DNA of 64,000 nt. It comes from Aquimarina latercula DSM 2041 (GTDB lineage Bacteria; Bacteroidota; Bacteroidia; Flavobacteriales; Flavobacteriaceae). The notes beneath the pieces are model-generated. The model was not told the DNA's origin and ran no database searches. It was given only the letters and a program-made list of their open reading frames with translations. The stretch lies in NCBI RefSeq assembly GCF_000430645.1, contig NZ_AUMK01000017.1, positions 37,605-101,604 on the forward strand, in the 5' to 3' direction. Within the stretch, counting starts at the first letter, position 1; each line of letters opens with the position of its first letter. The position numbers and the translations under genes are program-made. This document shows positions 9,470 through 17,752 of this stretch, in pieces.

Positions 9470-9510
9470 TTGTGAAACTTAGGAAACTTTTAATGTTTTT
9501 AAAGTTTCCT
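9470..9510 (+). promoter_or_regulatory. promoter and candidate TetR operator of the efflux operon
   Basis: A TTG (9470-9472) is followed after 18 bp by TAATGTTT (9491-9498), close to the flavobacterial -33/-7 layout. A perfect 10-bp inverted repeat, AGGAAACTTT (9481-9490) and AAAGTTTCCT (9501-9510), straddles the -7 box. A bound dimeric repressor here would block the promoter, which fits autoregulation by the TetR product that starts 22 bp further on. Operator function is inferred. Confidence 0.5.
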
Positions 9511-9531
9511 CATGTACATTTTAAACCCTAG

Positions 9532-10131
9532 ATGAAGGAAAAAATAATTGAAAAAGCAAATGACATGTTCTTAAACCTTGGCTTTAAGAGTGTTACAATG
9601 GATGACCTTGCTTCGGAAATGGGAATTTCTAAGAAAACGATTTACGCACATTTTCAGAATAAAACAAAGCTAGTCGAGGCTACTACAGATCATTTATTCT
9701 GTAATGTTAGCGATGGAATCGACGCTATTTTAGAAGAAAACAAAGAACCCATAGAAGAATTATACGCCATTAAGGCATTTGTAATGCATCACCTTAAAGG
9801 TGAAAAGACATCCCCTCAATATCAGCTTCAAAAATATTATCCAAAAATTCACAGTAGTCTAAAAATTAGACAATTTGACACAATGCAAGAATGCGTTATA
9901 GAAAATTTGGAAAGAGGTATAAAAACAGGAGTTTTTAGAGAAAATATCGATACTGAAACTATTTCAAGATTATACTTTATGGGAATGACAGGAATAAAGG
10001 ATCAAGAAATGTTTCCTATCCAACGATTTCCAGTATCAAAATTAATGACAGATTATTTAGAATATCATGTACGTGGTATCGCCACAGAAAAAGGATTAAA
10101 AATTTTAGACAACCTATTAAAACAACCATAA
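9532..10131 (+). CDS. TetR/AcrR-family transcriptional regulator of the efflux operon
   Basis: 199 aa. The N-terminal 50 residues form the TetR helix-turn-helix (SVTMDDLASEMGISKKTIYAHFQNK), followed by an all-helical ligand-binding and dimerisation domain without a recognisable specific signature. It starts an operon with the outer-membrane channel, adaptor and RND pump, with only 3 bp to the next gene. By family behaviour it is most likely a repressor relieved by a pump substrate; the inverted repeat over its promoter (9481-9510) is a likely binding site. The natural ligand cannot be inferred. Confidence 0.92.
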   Translation: MKEKIIEKANDMFLNLGFKSVTMDDLASEMGISKKTIYAHFQNKTKLVEATTDHLFCNVSDGIDAILEENKEPIEELYAIKAFVMHHLKGEKTSPQYQLQKYYPKIHSSLKIRQFDTMQECVIENLERGIKTGVFRENIDTETISRLYFMGMTGIKDQEMFPIQRFPVSKLMTDYLEYHVRGIATEKGLKILDNLLKQP

Positions 10132-10134
10132 ATT

Positions 10135-11556
10135 ATGAGAAACAACCTTTGGTCGATATGTTTCTTTAGCTTATTTACAACAATTTCTTTTGCACAAGAA
10201 ACACCCGTTTCTTCACAATATTCATTTACATTGGATGAAGCAATTGAATTTGCATTAGAAAATAGTTATCAGTCTATCAATGCTAGACGAGATGTAGCTA
10301 AAGCTTTAAAGCAAAAATGGGAAACCACAGCAACCGGTTTACCACAAATTAATGCTGCGATTGATTATCAAAATCAATTAAAGCAACCAGTTTCTTTGTT
10401 ACCAGCATCAGCTTTTGACAGTAGAGAAAGTACTATTAATACCGTTGAAGAATTCTTTGACTTAACCGCTAATGGTTCTCCCGACCCACTTGAAGGTTTT
10501 ATACCAGTAGTTTTTGGAACTAAACAACAACTAACTGCAAGTGCTACATTATCTCAATTACTTTTTGACGGATCTTATCTTGTTGGTTTAGAGGCTGCTA
10601 AAAGTTTCTTGCAGTACACTAATGATTCTCAAGAAAAAACGCAACTTAATGTTCGCGAAAGTGTTATTAATGCCTACGGTAGTGTTTTGGTATCAAATGA
10701 AAGTGTAAAAATACTTGAGAATAATAAAACTGCTTTAGAAAAGAATTATGAAGAACGAAAAAAGATTTTCGAAAATGGTTTAGCAGAAGAAGAAGATGTA
10801 GAACAATTACAAATCACATTACTACAGATTACTAATCAACTAAATAATGCACAACGATTATCTAAAATAGCATTACAAATGTTCAACCTCACTATTGGAG
10901 TAGATGTTGATTCTAATACTGTTTTGTCCGACAACCTTGATACTTTAACTATTAAAAATGTAGATACATCTGTTGGATTAAAACCTTTTGTCATAGAAAA
11001 TAATGTTGATTATAGATTAGGATATTTATTAACAGAGCAAAGAAGATTGGAACTAAAATTAGAAAAAAGTAAAGCCTTGCCTACATTATCCGCTTTTGTA
11101 AATTATGGAACCCAAGCCAATAGTAATTCTTTTACATTCTTAGAGAACGAACAACGCTGGTTTCAATCCTCAATATTAGGAGTAAGTCTTAATATTCCAA
11201 TTTTCAGTTCTTTAGGAAGAAGTGCAAGGACACAACAAGCAAGAATCGCTTTTGAACAAGCAAATACATCTTTTACAGAAGTACAACAACAAATTCAATT
11301 ACAATACAATTCTACAGTAAGTGATTATCAACTTTCTCTAGAAACATATGAAACCTCTAAGCAAAATCTTGCCTTAGCAGAAAGAATAGAAAATAAAAAC
11401 CAAATCAAATATACCGAAGGATTGGCATCCAGTTTTGAGTTAAGACAAGCACAATTACAATTGTACAGTGTACAACAAGAAGTGTTACAAGCAATGCTTA
11501 CTATTATAAACAATAAAGCCAAACTAGAATCAATTCAAAATACACCTAATAACTAG
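10135..11556 (+). CDS. TolC-family outer-membrane efflux protein
   Basis: 473 aa with signal peptide (cleavage after TISFAQ). It has the two repeated OEP domains: long coiled-coil helices rich in Gln, Glu and Asn (for example residues 170-260 and 370-465), with the typical LTLDEAI-like start (FTLDEAIEFALENSYQ) of each family member. As a trimer it should form the outer-membrane channel and periplasmic tunnel of a tripartite pump. It lies between the regulator and the adaptor (8-bp gap to the adaptor), so it is the dedicated channel of this RND system. Confidence 0.93.
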   Translation: MRNNLWSICFFSLFTTISFAQETPVSSQYSFTLDEAIEFALENSYQSINARRDVAKALKQKWETTATGLPQINAAIDYQNQLKQPVSLLPASAFDSRESTINTVEEFFDLTANGSPDPLEGFIPVVFGTKQQLTASATLSQLLFDGSYLVGLEAAKSFLQYTNDSQEKTQLNVRESVINAYGSVLVSNESVKILENNKTALEKNYEERKKIFENGLAEEEDVEQLQITLLQITNQLNNAQRLSKIALQMFNLTIGVDVDSNTVLSDNLDTLTIKNVDTSVGLKPFVIENNVDYRLGYLLTEQRRLELKLEKSKALPTLSAFVNYGTQANSNSFTFLENEQRWFQSSILGVSLNIPIFSSLGRSARTQQARIAFEQANTSFTEVQQQIQLQYNSTVSDYQLSLETYETSKQNLALAERIENKNQIKYTEGLASSFELRQAQLQLYSVQQEVLQAMLTIINNKAKLESIQNTPNN

Positions 11557-11564
11557 ACATACTC

Positions 11565-12731
11565 ATGAAAAAAATACTTACCATATTCTCTGTATTTCTT
11601 CTTTTTGCTTCTTGTGGTCAAAAAGATGGAAAATCTATTGAAAAAGTAATAGAAAATGGCGATCTAACCGCGATCAGAGCAAAACGAAGTGAAATCGTAG
11701 CAGAACAACAAGCTATAGCTGACAAGCTAAAGCAATTAGATGAAGCTATAGCGTCCTTAGACAGTATCAAAAAACTTCCTTTGGTTACTACAATACAAGC
11801 AAAAGATACTTTATTTAATCACTATTTAGAATTACAAGGAAGTGTAGAAACAAAAAAGAATATTGTTCTATATCCAGAAACTTCTGGAACACTTCTAAAA
11901 GTATTTGTGAAAGAAGGACAACGTGTTTCTAAAGGTCAGACGTTGGCTAGAATTGATGATGGTGGTCTTAGTCAACAAGTGGCTCAAATGGAAGTGCAGG
12001 CAGAATTAGCTAAAACTACTTATGAGCGCCAGAAAAAATTATGGGAACAAAAAATAGGTTCCGAAATTCAATACTTACAAGCAAAAACAACTTATGAGTC
12101 TTCTAAAAACGGAGTTGATCAGATGAAACGACAATTGGCTAGATCCGTAGTGACCGCTCCATTTTCTGGAATCGTTGATGATGTTATCGCAGAACAAGGA
12201 AGTGTTGTTGCTCCTGGACAAACAGAATTAATTCGTATCGTTAACTTAAACGATATGTATATTGAGATCGAAGTTCCGGAAACATATATTTCTAGTATTG
12301 TGAAAGGAAAAGAAGCAAAAGTTCATTTTCCAATATTGGGAACAACTATAGATACAAAAATCAGACAAGTAGGTAATTATATAAATCCTAATAATCGTTC
12401 ATTTACTGTAGAAGTATCAGTACCAAATAAGGACGGGATTATTAAACCCAACCTTACCGCTAAAGTAAAAATCAATGATTATACTAGCGAAAAGGCAATC
12501 TTGATACCCCAAAGTATTATTTCAGAAAATTCTGAAGGTGATCAGTATGCATATGTAACTTCCGGAAAAGATGCTAAAAATATAGCAGAAGCAAAACGTA
12601 CAATCGTAAAAACTGGGAAAACTCAAGGAGACTATATAGAAATCCTAGAAGGAATCACTAATGGAGATGATATCATAAGTGAAGGAGCTAGAAGTGTTAA
12701 AGATGGTCAGAAAGTAGAAATTATAAACTAA
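11565..12731 (+). CDS. RND efflux periplasmic adaptor (membrane-fusion protein), lipoprotein
   Basis: 388 aa. The signal MKKILTIFSVFLLFASCGQ ends in a lipobox (FASC), so the adaptor is lipid-anchored. A coiled-coil segment follows at about 25-70 (AIRAKRSEIVAEQQAIADKLKQLDEAI), then a barrel-sandwich/lipoyl-like domain (SGTLLKVFVKEGQRVSKGQTLARID), the alpha-hairpin (about 140-185), the second half of the sandwich (VVTAPFSGIVDDVIAEQGSVV), and beta-barrel and membrane-proximal domains. It links the inner-membrane pump to the TolC-like channel. An extra N-terminal coiled coil before the lipoyl half is a feature of many Bacteroidota adaptors. It is followed after 6 bp by the pump gene. Confidence 0.93.
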   Translation: MKKILTIFSVFLLFASCGQKDGKSIEKVIENGDLTAIRAKRSEIVAEQQAIADKLKQLDEAIASLDSIKKLPLVTTIQAKDTLFNHYLELQGSVETKKNIVLYPETSGTLLKVFVKEGQRVSKGQTLARIDDGGLSQQVAQMEVQAELAKTTYERQKKLWEQKIGSEIQYLQAKTTYESSKNGVDQMKRQLARSVVTAPFSGIVDDVIAEQGSVVAPGQTELIRIVNLNDMYIEIEVPETYISSIVKGKEAKVHFPILGTTIDTKIRQVGNYINPNNRSFTVEVSVPNKDGIIKPNLTAKVKINDYTSEKAILIPQSIISENSEGDQYAYVTSGKDAKNIAEAKRTIVKTGKTQGDYIEILEGITNGDDIISEGARSVKDGQKVEIIN

Positions 12732-12737
12732 TATCTT

Positions 12738-15700
12738 ATGGAAGTAAATAAGAAAAAAGTAGATAAAGAATTTAGATTATCGTCTTGGGCCATAGACAAC
12801 CCAACTACCATTTATGTAATGATGGCGATTTTCTTCATTCTTGGATTATCGGCATATTTTTCTATGCCAAGAGAGAATTTCCCAGAAATTAATGAAACCA
12901 AAATTTACATTAGCGTTCCATACCCAGGAAATACCTCTGAAGATATAGAAAGACTTATCGTTGATCCTTTAGAAGATAAATTAAAGAACCTTGGTGGAGT
13001 TGTAGAGATAGTATCTACATCTCAGGAGGATTATGGAATTATAACAGTAGAGTTCGAAGAAAAATTTACTGTTGCAGAAGCAAAACAAAAGGTAAAAGAT
13101 GAGGTAGACTCTGAAAAATCTAACGAAGACTGGCCAACTTTTAATGGAGCCAAGGTAGAACCAAATGTTTTTGATTTGAGTATCTCAGAAGAAACTCCAA
13201 TCATGAATATCAATATAACTGGTGATTATCCAGTAGATAAGTTAAAACAATTTGGAGAATATCTAGAGGATGAAATTGAAGATCTAAAAGAGATCAAAGG
13301 TGTTGACATAAGAGGCGCCCAAGAAAAGGAAGTAGAAGTAGCTGTTGATATTTATAAAATGATGGCTGCTAAAGTAAGTTTTGATGATGTCATTAATACC
13401 ATTAGAAACGGAAATGTCACTATGTCTGCCGGAAATATGATCACTAGCGGACAACGAAGAACAATCAGAATTCTAGGTGAGATAGATCAACCTTCAGAAC
13501 TGGATAATTTTGTAGTAAAATCTCAAGACGGAGCTGTATATCTTAGAGATATTGCAAAAGTTACTTTTAAAGAAGAAGACAAAACTACCTATGCTAGAGA
13601 ATTTGGAGATAATGTAGTAATGCTAGAGGTTAAAAAACGTTCTGGAAAGAATATGGTAGAAGCTGCAGACCAAATTAAAGTAATCGTAGCAGACGCCGAA
13701 GAAAATGTATTCCCTACAGATCTAAATATTAGTATAGCTAATGATCAATCTACTAAAACCATTAATCAAGTGGATGATCTTGTAAACAATATCATCTTTG
13801 GAATTATTCTGGTTGTGGGTGTATTAATGTTTTTCTTAGGGTTTAGAAATGCCTTGTTTGTTGGATTTGCAATACCCATGTCAATGTTTATATCCTTTAT
13901 GATTTTATCATTATTAGGATATACTATGAATACCATGATTCTTTTTGCATTAATTATGGGATTAGGAATGCTCGTAGATAACGGTATTGTAGTAGTAGAA
14001 AATGTATACCGCTTAATGGAAGAAGAAGGCATGTCTCGTATCGAAGCAGCCAAAAAAGGAATTGGCGAGATTGCATTTCCTATTATTGTTTCTACACTAA
14101 CAACAGTTGCTGCCTTTGTTCCTCTAGGTATGTGGCCAGGTGTCATGGGACAGTTTATGATATATTTTCCAATTACATTATCGGTCGTATTAGGTTCGTC
14201 ATTATTTGTAGCTATCTTTTTTAACTCCATGTTAGTTTCTAGATTCATGGACATTGGTGAAAAAGAATTAACAGTAAAACAATTGATACGCCTAAGTTTA
14301 ATTCTTGGTGGGTTTGGAATATTTATAATGATTGTTGGCGGTCCAGCAAGAGGACTTGGTACTTTAATGATATTTACCGCGATCATGTTCTGGATTTATA
14401 AGTACCTTTTAAAAAGAATGGCTACTTTTTTCCAAACCAAAATTTTAACTTGGTTAGAAAACACTTATCAACGCTTTCTTTCATTTGCGTTAAGAGGATG
14501 GAGAACTTATGCTTTTATAATTGGAACATTCTTACTACTTTTTGTAGTATTTGGTGCATTTGGTGCTTCGATTGGAAGTCAACGAACTAAAGTAGAATTC
14601 TTCCCTGATAACACCCCAAATCAAATCATTGTATATATAGAATATCCACAAGGAACGGATATCGAAAAAACAAATAAAATCACTAAAGAAATTGAGAATC
14701 GTGTATATGCCATCATAAATGATCAAGAATATATCGAAGGTGAAGATCACAACTTTTTGGTAGAAGCTGCGGTGTCCCAAGTAGGGGAAGGTGCCGGAAA
14801 TCCTCAAACAGATGGTGGTAGTAGTGCAGAAATGCCGCATCGTGGTAAGATCATTGCCGCTATGAGAGAGTTTAAATTCAGAAAAGGAAAAGATTCTGAA
14901 GAATTACGATTTAAAGTACAAAAAGCATTAAAAGGAATTTATCCTGGTATTGCTATTTCTGTTGAAAAAGATGCAGTAGGCCCCCCTGCTGGATATCCAA
15001 TCAATATCGAAATCGAAGGAAAAAATTATGATGAGTTGATTAACGTTGCAGAACGTATGAGAAACTTTATCAATGAAAAAAATATTCCTGGTATCGAAGA
15101 ATTAAAAATAGATGTTAATAAAGGGAAACCAGCTATGCAAGTAGCTGTTGATAGACAAAAAGCTGGTGAATTAGGTGTAGCAGCTGGTCAGGTTGGTAAT
15201 CAATTGCGTCGTTCTATTTTTGGTGAAAAAGCTGGTGTTTACAAAAAAGAAGGAGAAGATTATGATATCTATGTACGCTTTGATAAAAATGATCGCTATA
15301 ATACCAGCGCTCTATTTAATCAAAATATTACGTTTAGAGATCAAGCAACTGGTAGACTCAAAGAAATTCCTGTTTCTGCAGTAGCTTCTAAGAAGAATAC
15401 TTCTTCTTTTAGTGCTATAAAACATCGTGATACTAAGAGAGTGGTTACTGTATATTCTGGATTACAACCTGGTTATACTGATGCCGGTGCTATCGTAGCA
15501 CAAATAGAAACTGAGATGGCAAGTTTTACAGGTAAACCAAACAGTGTTAAAATTAACTATACGGGTCAGATTGAAGAACAGAATAAACAAATGGAGTTTT
15601 TAATGGGTGCCTTTTTTGCGGGATTAGGACTTATTATGTTAATCCTTATTTTCCAATTTAGCTCTATTTCAAAACCTACAATTATTATGATTGCAATTTT

Positions 15701-16280
15701 CTTAAGCTTTATTGGAGTATTTGGAGGAATTCTAATCACTGGGGCAGCATTCGTAATTATGATGACCATGATGGGAATCATATCTCTGGCAGGGATTGTA
15801 GTAAATAATGGGGTGGTACTTCTTGATTATACCCAATTATTGATTGATCGTAAGAAAGTAGAACTCAATATTCCAGAAAATGAGCATCTTGATAATGATG
15901 AGGTAATGAAACTGATCGTAAAGGGAGGAAGAGCTCGTCTTAGACCTGTAATTCTTACTGCGATTACAACGGTATTAGGTCTGATTCCTTTAGCTGTTGG
16001 ATTTAATATTGATTTCTTCTCATTATTTGCCAATTTTGACCCTAAGATTTATATCGGTGGTGATAATGTGATTTTCTGGGGACCTTTAGCTTGGGCTGTT
16101 ATTTATGGATTAATTATAGCTACCTTCCTTACTCTAATTATAGTACCCTGTTTGTTCTTTATGGTACACAAGATAAAGGTTTGGTTTAGTAAAAAAAGAG
16201 ATGCTAAAACAATAATCACTGAAGAACCAGATCTTGAAGATGATGAGGGTGGTGAAATTCCTATACCATCTACAACATAA
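12738..16280 (+). CDS. RND-family efflux transporter permease
   Basis: 1180 aa, slightly longer than AcrB-type pumps, with the expected twelve membrane segments: one near the N-terminus, a block at about 350-540, one at about 585-610, and a final block at about 960-1140. Two large periplasmic loops lie between. Helix 4 carries GLGMLVDNGIVVVENV, where Asp414 is followed by Asn415; AcrB has two aspartates there. The helix 10 region has GIVVNNGVVLLDY, with Asn at the AcrB lysine position. Both changes are, to my knowledge, common in this RND branch, so they need not mean loss of function. With its adaptor and channel it should expel drugs or other amphiphiles by proton antiport. The C-terminal tail is highly acidic. 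Confidence 0.94.
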   Translation: MEVNKKKVDKEFRLSSWAIDNPTTIYVMMAIFFILGLSAYFSMPRENFPEINETKIYISVPYPGNTSEDIERLIVDPLEDKLKNLGGVVEIVSTSQEDYGIITVEFEEKFTVAEAKQKVKDEVDSEKSNEDWPTFNGAKVEPNVFDLSISEETPIMNINITGDYPVDKLKQFGEYLEDEIEDLKEIKGVDIRGAQEKEVEVAVDIYKMMAAKVSFDDVINTIRNGNVTMSAGNMITSGQRRTIRILGEIDQPSELDNFVVKSQDGAVYLRDIAKVTFKEEDKTTYAREFGDNVVMLEVKKRSGKNMVEAADQIKVIVADAEENVFPTDLNISIANDQSTKTINQVDDLVNNIIFGIILVVGVLMFFLGFRNALFVGFAIPMSMFISFMILSLLGYTMNTMILFALIMGLGMLVDNGIVVVENVYRLMEEEGMSRIEAAKKGIGEIAFPIIVSTLTTVAAFVPLGMWPGVMGQFMIYFPITLSVVLGSSLFVAIFFNSMLVSRFMDIGEKELTVKQLIRLSLILGGFGIFIMIVGGPARGLGTLMIFTAIMFWIYKYLLKRMATFFQTKILTWLENTYQRFLSFALRGWRTYAFIIGTFLLLFVVFGAFGASIGSQRTKVEFFPDNTPNQIIVYIEYPQGTDIEKTNKITKEIENRVYAIINDQEYIEGEDHNFLVEAAVSQVGEGAGNPQTDGGSSAEMPHRGKIIAAMREFKFRKGKDSEELRFKVQKALKGIYPGIAISVEKDAVGPPAGYPINIEIEGKNYDELINVAERMRNFINEKNIPGIEELKIDVNKGKPAMQVAVDRQKAGELGVAAGQVGNQLRRSIFGEKAGVYKKEGEDYDIYVRFDKNDRYNTSALFNQNITFRDQATGRLKEIPVSAVASKKNTSSFSAIKHRDTKRVVTVYSGLQPGYTDAGAIVAQIETEMASFTGKPNSVKINYTGQIEEQNKQMEFLMGAFFAGLGLIMLILIFQFSSISKPTIIMIAIFLSFIGVFGGILITGAAFVIMMTMMGIISLAGIVVNNGVVLLDYTQLLIDRKKVELNIPENEHLDNDEVMKLIVKGGRARLRPVILTAITTVLGLIPLAVGFNIDFFSLFANFDPKIYIGGDNVIFWGPLAWAVIYGLIIATFLTLIIVPCLFFMVHKIKVWFSKKRDAKTIITEEPDLEDDEGGEIPIPSTT

Positions 16281-16300
16281 GTGAAACTTAATTATACAAA

Positions 16301-16324
16301 AAACGCCGCAGATTTGCGGCGTTT
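16301..16324. terminator. terminator between the RND operon and the SusD gene
   Basis: AAACGCCGCA/TGCGGCGTTT stem with GATT loop (16301-16310, 16315-16324). The minus-strand reading ends in a six-T run, so it serves the SusCD transcript best; it may also stop the efflux operon. Confidence 0.85.
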
Positions 16325-16349
16325 CTAATTTCAAAATAATATAAAATGA

Positions 16350-17723
16350 TTATTGATTTTCTGACAAAGGTATTGGTAAAACATTAAATACTTGATCTCC
16401 TGCTCTATCAATAGGTAACGTATTAGACAATCCATATCTTTTTAAATCAAACATTCTATGATTCTCTGCCCATAAAGAATAACGTCTTTGATTTAAAAGT
16501 TCCGTTGTTAGATCTCCTGATGTTTGAGCACCAGCATAATCTACTAAACCGGCTGCATTACGAATTACATTCAATGCGTCCTCTGCATCTTGTAAATTAC
16601 TTGCTAATATACTCGCTTCTGCATATATTAAAATTAATTCTTCATTTCTTAGAATGTCAATTGGTGTTACATTCGATGCATATAATCTCGTTTCATGTGT
16701 TCCATTGAGTCCATCCTGAGCACTTGGCATTGGTCTAACCGCTGCTTTAGATGCTACTCGTGTATCACCTGCTTCAGCATCATTTATCCAACTATCGTGA
16801 ACAATAATCTGATCCGCATTATTTGGTTCCTCAGCGGATGTTGAAGGTGAACGAAAAACACCATTAGGTAGATCTCCAGCTCCCAATCCAAAAACATATT
16901 TAGGCCCATTGGTTAAACTTCCCATAAGATCAAAATAAGAGTTTGACAATTCTGAAAGAGCACTAGTTCCATCTCCTGCATATACTGCAGCAAGGGCGGC
17001 AACAGCTCTATTAAATAAAATGAATTCATCAATAGTAATTTGACTATTATCATCACGTACATCATCTCCCATCTCACCCGATGCATCTATTAAATTACCA
17101 AAACCTGAAATAGGAAATAAAAATTGATCTAAAGATGTAAATCCACTTAAATCATTTTCAGCTTCGTCTAACAAGTTTCTAATTTCTACAAGTGCGGCAT
17201 CAAATTCTAAAAAAGGACCAAGATTATCCGGATCTGCTACATCAATTCTTGCTGTACCATAGGATTTCAAAACCTGAATAAGCTCATATGCAATATAAGT
17301 TTTAGCAAAACCTCGATATCCATTTTTATCCATTTCCTCTATAGCCTGTGTATTATCTAAAGCGGCTAATAGTACATTTGCATTTTTAATACATCTATAG
17401 CTTCCAGTAAATTGAGCGGTACTATAAAATGAATTATTATCTAATTGAATTCCATTTTTTCCCAACAAATCTCCTGTGTTTCTAGGATCTGCGTCAAATA
17501 AGTATAATTCTCTTGCCAATGTACCACTGGCCGTCGTTTCTATACCATGACCATCTCTAGAACTAGCCTGAATTCCAATTGCTAATTCATTAAGTTGTCG
17601 TAAGGAAGCATTAGATTCTACCCCTTCAAGACTTGGTCCATTAGGGTCAATGTCTTCATCAAAAGAACATGATACTGTTACCATAAAAAGTAAAACAAGC
17701 ACCAGATGATATTTCGTTTTCAT
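16350..17723 (-). CDS. SusD/RagB-family outer-membrane lipoprotein
   Basis: SusD-like surface lipoprotein that caps a SusC transporter and binds its ligand. The start at 17723 (MKTKYHLVLVLLFMVTVSCS) gives a classical lipoprotein signal with lipobox VSC; an ATG 18 nt upstream is possible but adds a polar stretch before the signal. The mature protein (457 aa in total) is helix-rich and ends with the SusD C-terminal pattern: an ELILIYAEASI helix, ALNVIRNAAGL and LLNQRRYSLWAENHRMFDLKRYG. It is cotranscribed with the SusC gene 29 bp upstream. No glycosidase or regulator adjoins the pair, so the substrate is unknown. Confidence 0.9.
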   Translation of the reverse strand: MKTKYHLVLVLLFMVTVSCSFDEDIDPNGPSLEGVESNASLRQLNELAIGIQASSRDGHGIETTASGTLARELYLFDADPRNTGDLLGKNGIQLDNNSFYSTAQFTGSYRCIKNANVLLAALDNTQAIEEMDKNGYRGFAKTYIAYELIQVLKSYGTARIDVADPDNLGPFLEFDAALVEIRNLLDEAENDLSGFTSLDQFLFPISGFGNLIDASGEMGDDVRDDNSQITIDEFILFNRAVAALAAVYAGDGTSALSELSNSYFDLMGSLTNGPKYVFGLGAGDLPNGVFRSPSTSAEEPNNADQIIVHDSWINDAEAGDTRVASKAAVRPMPSAQDGLNGTHETRLYASNVTPIDILRNEELILIYAEASILASNLQDAEDALNVIRNAAGLVDYAGAQTSGDLTTELLNQRRYSLWAENHRMFDLKRYGLSNTLPIDRAGDQVFNVLPIPLSENQ

Positions 17724-17752
17724 TATTATTCTATTATTCATTATTGCTTATT

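Larger units (their letters stand above)
9009..9531. other. 523-bp gap with an orphan terminator and the TetR promoter region
   Basis: No ORF of usual length. It holds a possible 20-codon ORF (9270-9332, MKDPPKNYK...), a hairpin with T run at 9361-9387 that no annotated gene needs, and, at its right end, the promoter and inverted repeat of the efflux operon. The rest is very AT-rich with no recognisable RNA gene. Confidence 0.5.

Noticed and set aside
13766..14386. 206-codon reading frame on the minus strand
   Set aside because: Lies wholly inside the membrane-domain coding region of the RND pump; hydrophobic codons give open frames on the other strand. No start context or homology.
12738..16280. 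Loss of proton relay in the RND pump (Asp-Asn instead of Asp-Asp)
   Set aside because: This substitution is common in the branch of RND pumps found in Bacteroidota and does not by itself indicate an inactive pump.
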